Shown here in pieces: positions 8,125 to 17,100 of a stretch of DNA of 64,000 bases (position 1 is its first letter; each line of letters opens with the position of its first letter). This DNA is from Bog-473 sp963754445. GTDB lineage: Bacteria; Actinomycetota; Acidimicrobiia; Acidimicrobiales; RAAP-2. The notes beneath the pieces were generated by a model that was not told the origin of the DNA, did no database searches, and saw only the letters and a program-made list of their open reading frames with translations. The stretch lies in NCBI GenBank assembly GCA_963754445.1, contig CAVWFT010000001.1, positions 434,001 to 498,000 of the forward strand. Reading direction: 5' to 3'. A program made the position numbers and the translations under genes.

Positions 8125-9232
8125 GGCGATCGAGGAGCATCACCCAGACCAGCGATCGACCCATGAGTCGCAGCCGCTCCAGTGCGTCGCCAACGGCGCG
8201 CATCCGCTCCCCGGATCGAACCACCAGGACCACCGCGCCTTCGGGCAACCGATGCGCCGATCGGTCCTCGATGGCGTCACTCACGGTCCACGAGGCCCGA
8301 TCCTCGCCCGACTCGTTGTGCACGATGCGCTGGAAGGTTCCAGCTTCGGCGAGATCGGATTTCCGTAGCGGCGCAAGAGTGCAGACCGATCCTGGTCCCG
8401 CCGCCGTCGTGACGGCATAGGCCAGCTCTTGCGCGGAAAGCTCTCCGGGTACTGCGACCGTGCGCTGCCCGAACACCTCGCTGATGTCGTCGGAGGTGTC
8501 GGCTCGAGGGTCGACCCGTTCTGCGATCAGGACAAGGAGCGCGCCGACGAACAATCCGAACACGACGCCGACGTAGGCGCCGTACTTGGCGATGGTTCCG
8601 CTGCGAGCGGCGCTGGTGGCGAAGGAAGCGACGTCGAGCGTCTTGGACGGCACCACGGGATTGGCCCGGTCGACCTGGCCGATCACCGTGGCCACGGTGT
8701 TGGCTCCGTGAATCGCGTCCTGCGCCGTCGGTGCCGTGTACTTCAACACGACCACAGCGGTCCCGGTCTCGGTCGAGACGGTGATCCGGTGCTTCAGCTC
8801 GCTCAGTGGTATTCCAAGCTGCTGCGCCGCCGGGGCAAGAATGTCGTTTTCGTTGCCGAGCACGGCGGCGTAGTCCAAGGCGAGGGCGACCGCGTCGTTC
8901 GCGTTGCCAGGTCCAGTGCTGGTCGCTCCCGACGGGACGGCGAGAAGGACCTGTGCCGCATACGAGGGGTGCGTCTGACCGCCATAGAAGATGCCACCGA
9001 CGAGGCCGGCGACGACCGCCACGATCAGCAGCCAGGCCCGGCGTTCGAACCAACCGGGAATCAGGCGACGGATCGCTCGGACGACGGGCGGGGGGGTCTT
9101 CCGACCCTGCTTCTCGACGTCCTCGTCCGGCAGGTCCAGGAACAGTCCGTCTGGTTCGTCGCCCGATTCGAGCGGCTCGAGGTGGCCGAGGGCGCGTGTC
9201 ACTGTGTCATCGATCCGAGAGGTCGTCGTCAT
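8108..9232 (-). CDS. Wzz-like chain-length / capsular polysaccharide co-polymerase
   Basis: About 374 residues. A cytoplasmic N-terminal segment (~70 aa) precedes a first membrane helix (LLIVAVVAGLVGGIFYGG). A periplasmic domain with an APTAQDAIHGANTVA helix follows, then a second helix (AYVGVVFGLFVGALLVLIAE) and a cytoplasmic C-terminus. This is the two-TM Wzz topology. The C-terminal ~120 residues resemble the remains of a BY-kinase domain, but no Walker A or tyrosine cluster is present. The ATG at 9232 was chosen; an in-frame ATG at 9247 is possible and neither has a strong ribosome-binding site. It is probably the first gene of the minus-strand Wzz-Wzy unit. Confidence 0.8.
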   Translation of the reverse strand: MTTTSRIDDTVTRALGHLEPLESGDEPDGLFLDLPDEDVEKQGRKTPPPVVRAIRRLIPGWFERRAWLLIVAVVAGLVGGIFYGGQTHPSYAAQVLLAVPSGATSTGPGNANDAVALALDYAAVLGNENDILAPAAQQLGIPLSELKHRITVSTETGTAVVVLKYTAPTAQDAIHGANTVATVIGQVDRANPVVPSKTLDVASFATSAARSGTIAKYGAYVGVVFGLFVGALLVLIAERVDPRADTSDDISEVFGQRTVAVPGELSAQELAYAVTTAAGPGSVCTLAPLRKSDLAEAGTFQRIVHNESGEDRASWTVSDAIEDRSAHRLPEGAVVLVVRSGERMRAVGDALERLRLMGRSLVWVMLLDRHDPVR

Positions 9233-9338
9233 GCCGCGTCTCGGCATGGCCGAGTGCGGCGATGCGCTGAGTACGGGCGCCGGGGGAATTGGTGAATTGC
9301 CACGCCCACAGGCTAGGGAGATCAGGTCTCATTGCAGT

Positions 9339-9354
9339 GTGAGCGCTGTCTCAC
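9339..9354. promoter_or_regulatory. short inverted repeat in the Wzz upstream region
   Basis: The arms GTGAG and CTCAC are separated by six bases, roughly 107-122 bp upstream of the Wzz start and 112 bp before the small plus-strand gene. It could be a regulator half-site pair. The arms are short, so chance is a real alternative. Nothing else was recognised in the 233-bp gap. Confidence 0.25.
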
Positions 9355-9465
9355 GTTGTCCGTACGTTGTTGGGACCATTTTGGATGGTGGCGGCCCGAA
9401 AATTTCCCCAAATGCCTCGAGGCGTGGGACGAGCAACGGACGTGTGCGGTTTACCGTGGGTGTCG

Positions 9466-9663
9466 ATGCTCGTTTCATATGTGTTGCGACTACATCCCGA
9501 TCGTCTTGGCCACGACGAGTTCGTGGGGGAGATCGAAGCCGTCGCCTCCGGGCGAAAAATAGGCGTCAACTGCCTGAGTGAGCTTAGGACGTTCGTCGAG
9601 GAGACAATTGACGGCGAGTCCGAGGTCATTCGAGACTCCAGGGTGGAATGGGACGGGGTCTGA
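9466..9663 (+). CDS. small conserved-looking protein of unknown function
   Basis: A 65-residue acidic protein starting VSYVLRLHPDRL and containing GEIEAVASGRKIGV. It resembles short actinobacterial proteins of the pattern VLRL-x-P-x-x-L...GE-x-E-x-V-x-x-G that occur as single genes, but I cannot name a family. The ATG is preceded by a weak GTGGG. The reading continues upstream to 9367, but the extension has no protein-like character. It stands between the divergent Wzz (-) and the convergent GT4 (-). No function is assigned. Confidence 0.5.
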   Translation: MLVSYVLRLHPDRLGHDEFVGEIEAVASGRKIGVNCLSELRTFVEETIDGESEVIRDSRVEWDGV

Positions 9664-9730
9664 TGGCTTTCTCAGTCGGCCGAAGTGCGCCGGTCCTTGA
9701 CCGGAAGGTTGCACGGCACGAAGCTGCAGC

Positions 9731-10831
9731 TCAGGGCCCCGGGCTCGGAGAATTGGAGACCTGGCCGCCGACCGGAGCTCCCGTTTCCCCACTGTGACGC
9801 CCTATTCCGAGGAGTTCCCGCAGCCGCGTGAGCTGCGCCTCCCAGCGAGCGAGCTGCTCGGCCCGCGCCTGCGGTGCACGTTCGACGAGCTGCGCATGAG
9901 CATCTCGCGTCCGGCGCACGCCAGATGCGATGGAGTCGGCCGAGTTGGCGACATGGATGGCATAGGGGAAGAGGGATCGCCCGATGGGCCAGTCCGTCAC
10001 GATCAGAGGTTGCTCGGCATAGACCGCCTCGTAGGCCGCCCGCATCACCGAGCTGGGTTCGGTCGTGAGCGTCATCACGGCGTCCGCGCTCCGCAGGGCA
10101 CGCCCATAGTCGTCCGGGCCCAGGAACCCGACGAAGGTCACGTTTGGAGGGGCAAGATGGACGAGTTCGGGCGCCCTCGATTGGTCTCCCGTGACGAGGA
10201 ACGTGCAGTCGGGGACCGCACGCGCCGCCTCGATGACCTGCTCACTGGGCTCGTCGGAAGCCAGCCGACCCACGCAGAGCACCTGGAGGGACCGCGATGG
10301 CTCGGGCCTGGCGGCCGGGCCGGCCAGATCCCCCGGGGCCTCGTGCAGCTCGACCGGGGTGCCACCCCACTGCAGGACCACCTCGGCCCACGGTTCGGAG
10401 GCGACGGCACAGCCGTCGACGTGGCGGACCAGCCACTTGTGGAGCCATTGCAACTTGGCAGAGTTGGTATCACCCTGGGCGCCGAAACCGCCCGGGTGGC
10501 TGTCCAGCACCACCCGGGCACCGATGGCTCGACCGCAGGCCAGGGCAACCAAACCCGCAGGGACGGGGGGGTTCGTGATGACGATGCCGGCCGGCCGGCG
10601 GCGGAACACGTACCAGACGGTGTTGGCGGCACAGAGCAGGTAACGCACGATGGCGTGGGGTCTCCAGGTCGCCTCGGGAGGGAAGAGGCAGTGGGCCTCA
10701 CCCCCGAGAGCGCCCGCGATCTCCCGGGAGCGGCCACTGACAGCGCCCCAGGCGATGAAGGAGACGGGCGTGCGGGTGGGAGCCCGCTTCCCACCGTGTC
10801 CGTTGTCGTTGCGTCGAGGAATCGTCGTCAC
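9731..10831 (-). CDS. GT4-like glycosyltransferase
   Basis: A 366-residue GT-B protein. The N-terminal domain has SFIAWGAVSGRSREIAGALGG and a VITNPPVPAGLVAL strand. The C-terminal domain begins LQVLCVGRLASDEP (~residue 188), with a donor-binding region around FVGFLGPDDYGRAL and PSSVMRAAYEAVYAEQPLIVTD. The last part supplies the E-x7-E-like Glu pair in modified form. It should add a sugar to the lipid-linked repeat unit on the cytoplasmic face. The only available start is GTG 10831; no internal start lies before the conserved N-terminus. Its 5' end therefore overlaps the divergent GT2 gene by 36 bp. Confidence 0.8.
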   Translation of the reverse strand: MTTIPRRNDNGHGGKRAPTRTPVSFIAWGAVSGRSREIAGALGGEAHCLFPPEATWRPHAIVRYLLCAANTVWYVFRRRPAGIVITNPPVPAGLVALACGRAIGARVVLDSHPGGFGAQGDTNSAKLQWLHKWLVRHVDGCAVASEPWAEVVLQWGGTPVELHEAPGDLAGPAARPEPSRSLQVLCVGRLASDEPSEQVIEAARAVPDCTFLVTGDQSRAPELVHLAPPNVTFVGFLGPDDYGRALRSADAVMTLTTEPSSVMRAAYEAVYAEQPLIVTDWPIGRSLFPYAIHVANSADSIASGVRRTRDAHAQLVERAPQARAEQLARWEAQLTRLRELLGIGRHSGETGAPVGGQVSNSPSPGP

Positions 10832-11734
10832 CTTCTTCGTCGGTTTGTCGAGGCGGTCTCAGCGGACCCGGCCACAGCCGAGATCATCGTGGTTCTCGAT
10901 GGGGACGTCGATGGGTCCTTCCCCTATTTGAACAGGCTGACGACCGAGTTCCCGCAGTTGCGGCCCATGCTGATCGAACCCAACGGTCAATTGCGGGCAT
11001 TGGACGAGGGGGTGGCCCGCAGCACGAGCGATGTCGTCCTGTTGATGGACGATGACGTGATCGCCGGTCCCGGGCTGGTCAGCGGCCACGCGCGGCGACA
11101 CCGAGCGGGGCGCCCACTCGTGGTCATGGGGGCCATGCCGGTTCGTCTCGCCGGAGGCGAGGGTCCGGCGACCAGGCTCTATGCACGCGATTACGACGGG
11201 CACTGCCAAAAGATCGAGTCCGGGGAGTTGGCGGTTCTCGAGGGTCTCTGGCTCGGCAACGTGTCCGTCCGGCGAGGCGACCTCGTGAAGGTCGGGGTGT
11301 GGTCCGAGGGGTATCGACTGCATTGGCACTCCGATCTCGATCTTGGTCTCCGGCTGGCCCAGAACGGTCTCGATGGTGTCTTCGATCCCACGCTGCGCGC
11401 GACCCACATGCACATGCAGTCGAACTCGTCGTTCCTCAGAGCCGGACACGAACGAGGGGAGGCGGTCACCGTCCTGGAGCACCAGTATCCCCAGCATTTT
11501 GCCGTCATCCGTCCGGCCCCGGTTCTCGACGGTCTGCCCGCACCGGCGAGGCGTGTCGTCTCCTACCTGGGACGGGAAGGTGTGGCGCAACGATCGGGTC
11601 GGATGTTGATGACGGTCTCCTCGGCGAGCGATCGGTTGGGCAGCACCAGGATGTCGGACGCCTCGGCCAAGCTCGCTCGACGAATCCAGATCCTCTGCGG
11701 CACCCGCTGTGCGACGTCGGCCACGGAGCGCTGA
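10796..11734 (+). CDS. GT2-family glycosyltransferase
   Basis: About 312 residues. The protein opens with SVVVASRNRRHLLRR, the GT2 nucleotide-binding strand, followed by AEIIVVLDGDVDG and the metal-binding LLMDDDV (DxD) near residue 80. An acceptor-site WHSDLDLGLRLAQNG (residues ~180-195) serves as the ED-like catalytic motif. GTG 10796 is the latest start that keeps the first strand. The frame continues upstream to 9794, but that part is antisense to the GT4 gene and not protein-like. It ends 17 bp from the convergent GT28-like gene. The donor sugar is unknown. Confidence 0.8.
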   Translation: MSVVVASRNRRHLLRRFVEAVSADPATAEIIVVLDGDVDGSFPYLNRLTTEFPQLRPMLIEPNGQLRALDEGVARSTSDVVLLMDDDVIAGPGLVSGHARRHRAGRPLVVMGAMPVRLAGGEGPATRLYARDYDGHCQKIESGELAVLEGLWLGNVSVRRGDLVKVGVWSEGYRLHWHSDLDLGLRLAQNGLDGVFDPTLRATHMHMQSNSSFLRAGHERGEAVTVLEHQYPQHFAVIRPAPVLDGLPAPARRVVSYLGREGVAQRSGRMLMTVSSASDRLGSTRMSDASAKLARRIQILCGTRCATSATER

Positions 11735-11750
11735 CCGATCACCCCCCACG

Positions 11751-12698
11751 TCACCGCTCGTCGAGGACGAAACGGGGAGGGTGATCGTTCGGCTTCACCC
11801 GCTTGGCACTGGCCGCCGTCAACCTGTCGAGGGTGATCTGGTCAGGCTCGCAGAATGTCGCCAGACCGCTCTGGGAGAGCTGTTCGGCCAGCTGGTACTG
11901 GTGGTCGTCGACGTGCTCTTTGCGGTCCTCCCTGCGCGGTACGAGAACCGGGCAATGGCCTTCGGCCATGGCCAGGAGGGACGTCCCGACCCCGGCGTGG
12001 GCGATGACGAGGTCAGCATCCATCATCGCCTTCGAGAGCTCGTCTTGGGGCATCTGCACCCGACCGACGATGTCGCGGTGATGAGGCACGGTCGAACCGG
12101 TCTGCCACGTGACATCGACATCCTCGGGCAAGACCGCGTGGACGGCGTTCACCAACCGATTGAATCCGTATTTGCTGGTGCCCAGGGTCACCACGACCCG
12201 GCGAATCTCTCGTGGCTCCTGCGTGTCGGAGACGAAGCCGTCGAAGACGGAGCCGCGGTACAGCCACGACTTCCGTTTGTCGACCCAGGACTGGGACTGC
12301 GAATAGAAACGGACACCGGGGACGTGCTCGAGGAGCCTGGCCGACAACGACGGGCCGTTCACGCGCGCTGCACTCTCGATGTAATGACATGGGATCCCGT
12401 GGGTACGGGCCACGGTGATGAACGGCACGGCGATGATCGAACCTGTGGACACCACGCGGTCCCATCGCCCGTCCTTGAAGACCTGATGGGCGACTCGGGC
12501 GTATCTGGCGGTCTTTCTGAGATCCCTGGGTGCGGAAAAGTCGACGAATATCCGGTCCTCGGTGCCCAGGAGCGAGCGCGTCTGCGGCGTATCCCAGGTC
12601 ACCCAAGTGGATTCTTCCGGACTCACCCCCAGTCGTTCGCGCAGGAGTCGCAGCTCCTCGAAATGGCCACCGCCGTTCGCCACAAGGAGGGTCTGCAC
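11751..12698 (-). CDS. fused Alg14/Alg13-type (GT28) glycosyltransferase
   Basis: A 315-residue protein in which both halves of the Alg14-Alg13 / PssD-PssE / EpsE-F pair are fused. The N-terminal half starts LLVANGGGHFEELRLL, the Alg14-type membrane-associated acceptor domain, with STGSIIAVPFITVARTHGIPCHYIES. The C-terminal half starts RRVVVTLGTSKYGFNRLV, the Alg13/GT28 donor domain, with the UDP-sugar site IAHAGVGTSLLAMAEGHCPVLVPR. It probably adds a glucuronosyl, glucosyl or GlcNAc residue as the second sugar of the repeat. The start is GTG 12698. It is divergent from the GT4 gene at 12895, across a region holding a tandem repeat. Confidence 0.83.
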   Translation of the reverse strand: MQTLLVANGGGHFEELRLLRERLGVSPEESTWVTWDTPQTRSLLGTEDRIFVDFSAPRDLRKTARYARVAHQVFKDGRWDRVVSTGSIIAVPFITVARTHGIPCHYIESAARVNGPSLSARLLEHVPGVRFYSQSQSWVDKRKSWLYRGSVFDGFVSDTQEPREIRRVVVTLGTSKYGFNRLVNAVHAVLPEDVDVTWQTGSTVPHHRDIVGRVQMPQDELSKAMMDADLVIAHAGVGTSLLAMAEGHCPVLVPRREDRKEHVDDHQYQLAEQLSQSGLATFCEPDQITLDRLTAASAKRVKPNDHPPRFVLDER

Positions 12699-12715
12699 AG
12701 AGACGTTGTCTCATT

Positions 12716-12794
12716 GGGACATCCCTCCTGCGTCCAACCAGCGGCCTGGAGGGACCGGGACATCCCTGCGGCGTCCAACGGCCACCTGGGGACC
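12716..12794. repeat. two imperfect tandem copies of a ~40-bp unit between divergent GT genes
   Basis: Copy one (12716-12756, 41 bp) and copy two (12757-12794, 38 bp) share GGGACATCCCT, then GCGTCCAAC, then GGCC..TGG..GGGACC. Each copy begins with the small palindrome GGGA-CA-TCCC. The position, between divergently transcribed glycosyltransferase genes and ~100 bp from the plus-strand start, fits a duplicated operator. No regulator can be named. Confidence 0.6.
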
Positions 12795-12894
12795 GGTTGT
12801 GCGCCCGTAGGGATTGGAGCGACGCAGATGGGACGCCCGACCTGCACAATTGGGGAGTGCAACTGGCCCCAACGGCGGGAAACCGATCAGAACA

Positions 12895-14034
12895 ATGACT
12901 GTCGCGATTGTCCATGACTTCCTGACCCAGCGTGGGGGGGCGGAGCGGGTCGTGCTGCACCTGGCCGAGATGGTCCATGACCCGATCATTGTCACCTCTT
13001 GCTACGCCCCGGACTCGACCTACCCCGAGTTCCAGAACTTGCCGGTTTGGGCCGATGAGCTGATGGCCGAGCGCGGGGCGGAGCAGTTCCGCCGCCGGGC
13101 TTTCTCGTACGGCAAGGCCTTCCGGAAGAAGGACCTGTCGTTCGCCGACGCGGTGATTGTGTCCTCCTCCTCCTTCGCCCACCACATCGTGAGCGATCGA
13201 GCCTTGATCATTTGGCATACGCCGCCACGATTTCTCTACGACCCGGGCGCCTATTTCAAGCAGCCCCTGGTGGCAAAGGGCTTCGAACTGGCCACGACGG
13301 GATATCGCAGACAAGACAAGAGGGCAGCCCTTGGCCACCACAAGCACCTGGCCGTGTCCGAACGGACGGCGGGGCGACTGCGATCCGCCTACGGGATCGA
13401 TCCTGACGTCCTCCATCCACCATTCGACTCAGAGCACTTCTCGGGCGATATGGCCGCACCGCCCGCCTCACCCCGGGCCCTCGTCGTATCCCGTCTCTTG
13501 CCCTACAAGCGAGTCGATCTTGCCATCGAGGCTTGCGCCCAGGCCGGCGTTCCTCTCACCGTCATCGGGCAGGGTCCCGACGAGGATCGCCTGCGGGCCC
13601 AGGCGGGTTCCACGGTGACTTTCGTCCCCGAAGTCAGTGAACAGGAACTACTCGACGCCTACGAGGGTCATACCCTCGTGCTCAATCCAGCGATCGACGA
13701 CTTCGGTTATATCCCGCTCGAGTCGGCAGCTCGCGGACGACCGGTTGTCGCTGCCCGGGAGGGCGGCGCCGCCGAGACGGTCGCCGACGGAGTCACCGGA
13801 TTCCTGGTCGAGGGGGACAGCGTGCATTCCTGGGCCGGCGCCATTCGACAGACCGTCGCTGCCCACTGGGATGTCGCCGACATGCGCCAGGCCATTACCC
13901 GGTTCGATTCGAAGCACTTCGACCAGGGCCTCGTCCGCGCCATGTGCTCCGGCGGCGACGAAGACCTTTTGCAATGCTTCAACTTTGCCGAGGACCCGCC
14001 TTTGGAGGAACCAGCCGTTTCCGCCGCCTCCTGA
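12895..14034 (+). CDS. GT4-family glycosyltransferase
   Basis: A 379-residue GT-B enzyme starting VAIVHDFLTQRGGAERVV, the usual GT4 acceptor-domain opening with a Gly-Gly loop. The donor domain begins ALVVSRLLPYKRVDLAIEA (~residue 198). The catalytic/donor motif is seen as EDFGYIPLE-type residues (DDFGYIPLESAARGRPVVA, ~residues 265-283), matching the E-x7-E pattern. Mannosyl- or rhamnosyl-transferases of EPS loci commonly look like this, but the donor is not predictable here. The ATG at 12895 keeps the first beta strand intact. The reading extends to 12814 without protein-like content. Confidence 0.85.
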   Translation: MTVAIVHDFLTQRGGAERVVLHLAEMVHDPIIVTSCYAPDSTYPEFQNLPVWADELMAERGAEQFRRRAFSYGKAFRKKDLSFADAVIVSSSSFAHHIVSDRALIIWHTPPRFLYDPGAYFKQPLVAKGFELATTGYRRQDKRAALGHHKHLAVSERTAGRLRSAYGIDPDVLHPPFDSEHFSGDMAAPPASPRALVVSRLLPYKRVDLAIEACAQAGVPLTVIGQGPDEDRLRAQAGSTVTFVPEVSEQELLDAYEGHTLVLNPAIDDFGYIPLESAARGRPVVAAREGGAAETVADGVTGFLVEGDSVHSWAGAIRQTVAAHWDVADMRQAITRFDSKHFDQGLVRAMCSGGDEDLLQCFNFAEDPPLEEPAVSAAS

Positions 14035-14140
14035 CCGGGTGGAGGAGACAGCGGGCGAGGGGACGGCCGGTCACTCCTGCTGTCGCCCACCCGAGCGATG
14101 TCCCCATCGCGTCGTGACTCGTCGAAGTGAATGCCGCCGA

Positions 14141-17100
14141 CTAGTCGCGAGTGCCACTGACGAAGTCGACGAAAGATTGCGATGGCTGCACGCCCAGGTC
14201 GGCCAACATCCGCTCACCCCGCGACACCGCAGCGCGCATCCGACTGCGGTTTCCCGCCTCGAGGTGCAGGCTGGCGAGCTGTAGGTAGTAGCGCTCTTCG
14301 TAGGGGTCCGCCGAGATGAGCTCCTCGAGCAGCGCAAGGGCGTCAAGTCGGTTGCCGGTCTGCGATGCCTGCGTCAACAGCAGGTCGAGCAGCTGTAGTC
14401 GCTTTTGCGTCAGTGCTTCGCGAGGTCCTGCGGTCCAATCGGCATAGCGGTCGGACGGGAGGAGTTCACCCCCGTACTGCGCGACTGCCTCGCGGGCCCG
14501 GGCGGCAGCCTCGTCGGCCGTCAGACCTTCCTCGAAGGCCAGAGCTGCTGCGTCCTCGAAGGCTCCCACGTCCGTCACGACGGAGTCCTCCAGGCAGATC
14601 AAGTTGTCCGAGCGCCGGACGACGTCGCCGCTGGCGGATTTGATCCGCCACAAGATGTTGCGGAGGCGCCTGGCGCCCACACCCGGTTCCGCACCCGGCC
14701 ACAACAGCTCCGCCAATTCGTCGACCGAGATGCGCCGGAACAGGGCGATGATCTTGAGCGCCTGGGCGGCATGTCCAAGCGGGATCACCGCGGGCTCACC
14801 GTCGTAGAAGACCGAAAAATCGCCGAGCAATCTGACCTTGGCCGAGGCGAAGGGACTCGGTTGGTCACTGCGCTCGATGTCGCCGGTCTCGGGCTCGGGT
14901 GCCTGGGCCGCGAGCTCCGTGCTCTCGGAGGTCGCCGCGGCACCGACGTCGCCCTGGAGCGCCACAGGCGATTCGAACATCGGCTCCAGGCGGCTGAGTT
15001 GGGCGACGGCCAGTCGACTCCAACCATGGGCGCCGCACTCGGCGAATTCGATCTCGGCTCGCGAGAAGTTGAAAGTCGCCAGATCCGTCATCCCCAGCTG
15101 CCGTTGGCGCAGTGCCGATGTCAGTTTCTGGTGCGCATTGAGCAAGGGGCTGGAAGTGGGGGCCACCGGATGCCCGCCGTCGAGCGGGGTAGCCCGCTCG
15201 GAGTCGCGAAGTCCCTCGGTCAACGGGGCGAACTCCGGTACCTGATCCGTAGCGCCAGGGACTTCGCATGCCGCGAGGGCTTCGTGCTCGAAGCCGGCCA
15301 AGAGCGCGAGCTGGAGGAAGAGCGAGAGCGAGGGCCAGTCGTAGCACCCTCGGTGCCCCGCGCGGTAGTCCGAATCCTCTTCGAGCGCGCGCAGCCAGGC
15401 GTGAGCACCGTGGAGCCGGCCGCGCTGGACTTCACTGTGAGCAAGAGCCGTCAGCACCTGGACGTGGGAGTAGTGCAAGATCGATTGATCCAGGGCGAAG
15501 AACCTCGACGCCGCCTCGAAGGATCGGGCCACGTCTCCTGAGCATGCGTTCACCCAGGCGGTCCAGCTGAGCGCACGGGCCAGCAATGGAAGGTCCTGGA
15601 CATCGTCGAGCCGGAGCACGGCATCCGACGCGGCATGAGCTGACCCCTCGACATCGCCCGCGCCCATGCGTGATCGCGATCGCACGAGTGCGATGACGGC
15701 GATCATCGATCGATTTGCATCGCTGCTGACTGCACTCTCCATCCAAGTCAGCCAACGGCCCATCAGGGCTGGGCTCGAGACGTGGACCAGCGCACTTCCC
15801 AACACGTACGCCAGTTGGGGCGAACCGGGGAACAGGGAAGGCGTCGCGGTAAGACCGACCATGGCGTCCTGCATGGCGTTCTTCTCGAGCGTGCCTGGTC
15901 CGGAGATCAACGTGGTGATGGCGTCGCGTGTGAACGACGCCCACTCGCGGGCTGCCGGCCATTCCGCCGCAACGTGCACCGCGCGCTGCGCGTAGGTCAG
16001 CGCTTCGTCGTAGAGATCGAGGATCAGCGCGCTGGCTGCCGCATCGGCCAGCATGATCGAGGCGGCTTCGGGTTCGAGCTCGATGCAGACCTCGGCGCCG
16101 AGAGCCATCTGGGCCGGTGACGTGGGTGAGGCCTGGTTCATGAACGCGCTACGCGCCCCGTGGTAGGTCGTGTGGCCCATGACGACCGGCGACACATTGA
16201 CCGGAGCGACACGCTGTCGGCAAAGTCGGGCTCGGTCTGCGCGACCGCCCGACTGCCAGCACGTCGACGCGTCGAGGAGGTGGTGCGCCGATTCTTCGTC
16301 AGAGGTCGAGAACTGCGATGCGAGCGTCAAGAACTGCGCTGCACCACCGTGATCGTTGCGCTCCATCGCCGCCCTCGAGGCCAGAAGGCACAGAGCCGTC
16401 AGACCCTCGTCCCGCGACGAGGCCGAGGTCGTTGCCAGCACGGCGGCTTGTTCGGGCATCCCTGCACCCAGGAACGCCTCCGAGACGGCTTGGCGGGCGA
16501 GGCGCTGCGAATCGTGGGTCGCCATCTGGAAAGCGGCGGCTCGACAGAGAGGGTGGATGAAGGTCACACGTTCGGCGCCGATCATCACGATTCCGAGCAC
16601 TTTGGCGGGACGTAAGGCGTCGAGCGTGAGGTCCAGCTGCGCCAGGGCCTCTTCGAGAATGGTCCGGGACATCTCAATGGTCGAGGCAACGGTCACGGCA
16701 AGGCGAGCATCGGGCTCGAGCAGGTCGACCCAATCGCCGAAGCCCTCGGCCAATTCGAGGCCGATGGGGAGTGGGCTGGGCAGCGGGAGCATCCCGTCGA
16801 GTTCGTCGTCCGAAAGGCGTGCGCCGGCCGAGAGCATCCCAGCGGGATTGCCTCCCGTGGCGATCCAGAGCTCCCTCAGGACGCCGGGGTCGGGGAGGCT
16901 GCCCGTGCGGGTGCGAATGAGGTGGGCGGCCTCCTCTTCGGTGAACGGTTCGAGGCGATGGGCCGGGAGATCGAACTGGAGAGGTGAAGCTGATCCATCG
17001 ACGTCTTCACTCCAGGCCAACGCCAGGACGGCGGTTACGCCGAGCTCCGGGTCGAGAACGGCGGCGGCGACGGCCTGAGCCACCGGCGTCTGGATGGGTC

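Noticed and set aside
6844..8166. 440-residue plus-strand frame opposite the Wzy gene
   Set aside because: It is the hydrophilic complement of a membrane-protein gene (Glu/Asp/His/Arg-rich) and has no domain; Wzy on the minus strand explains the region.
9794..10795. Upstream half of the plus-strand frame that contains the GT2 gene
   Set aside because: The first ~334 codons are antisense to the minus-strand GT4 gene and not protein-like; only 10796-11734 is kept.
14405..15541. 378-residue plus-strand frame inside the SARP gene
   Set aside because: It is the complement of the SARP reading frame, with no known fold.
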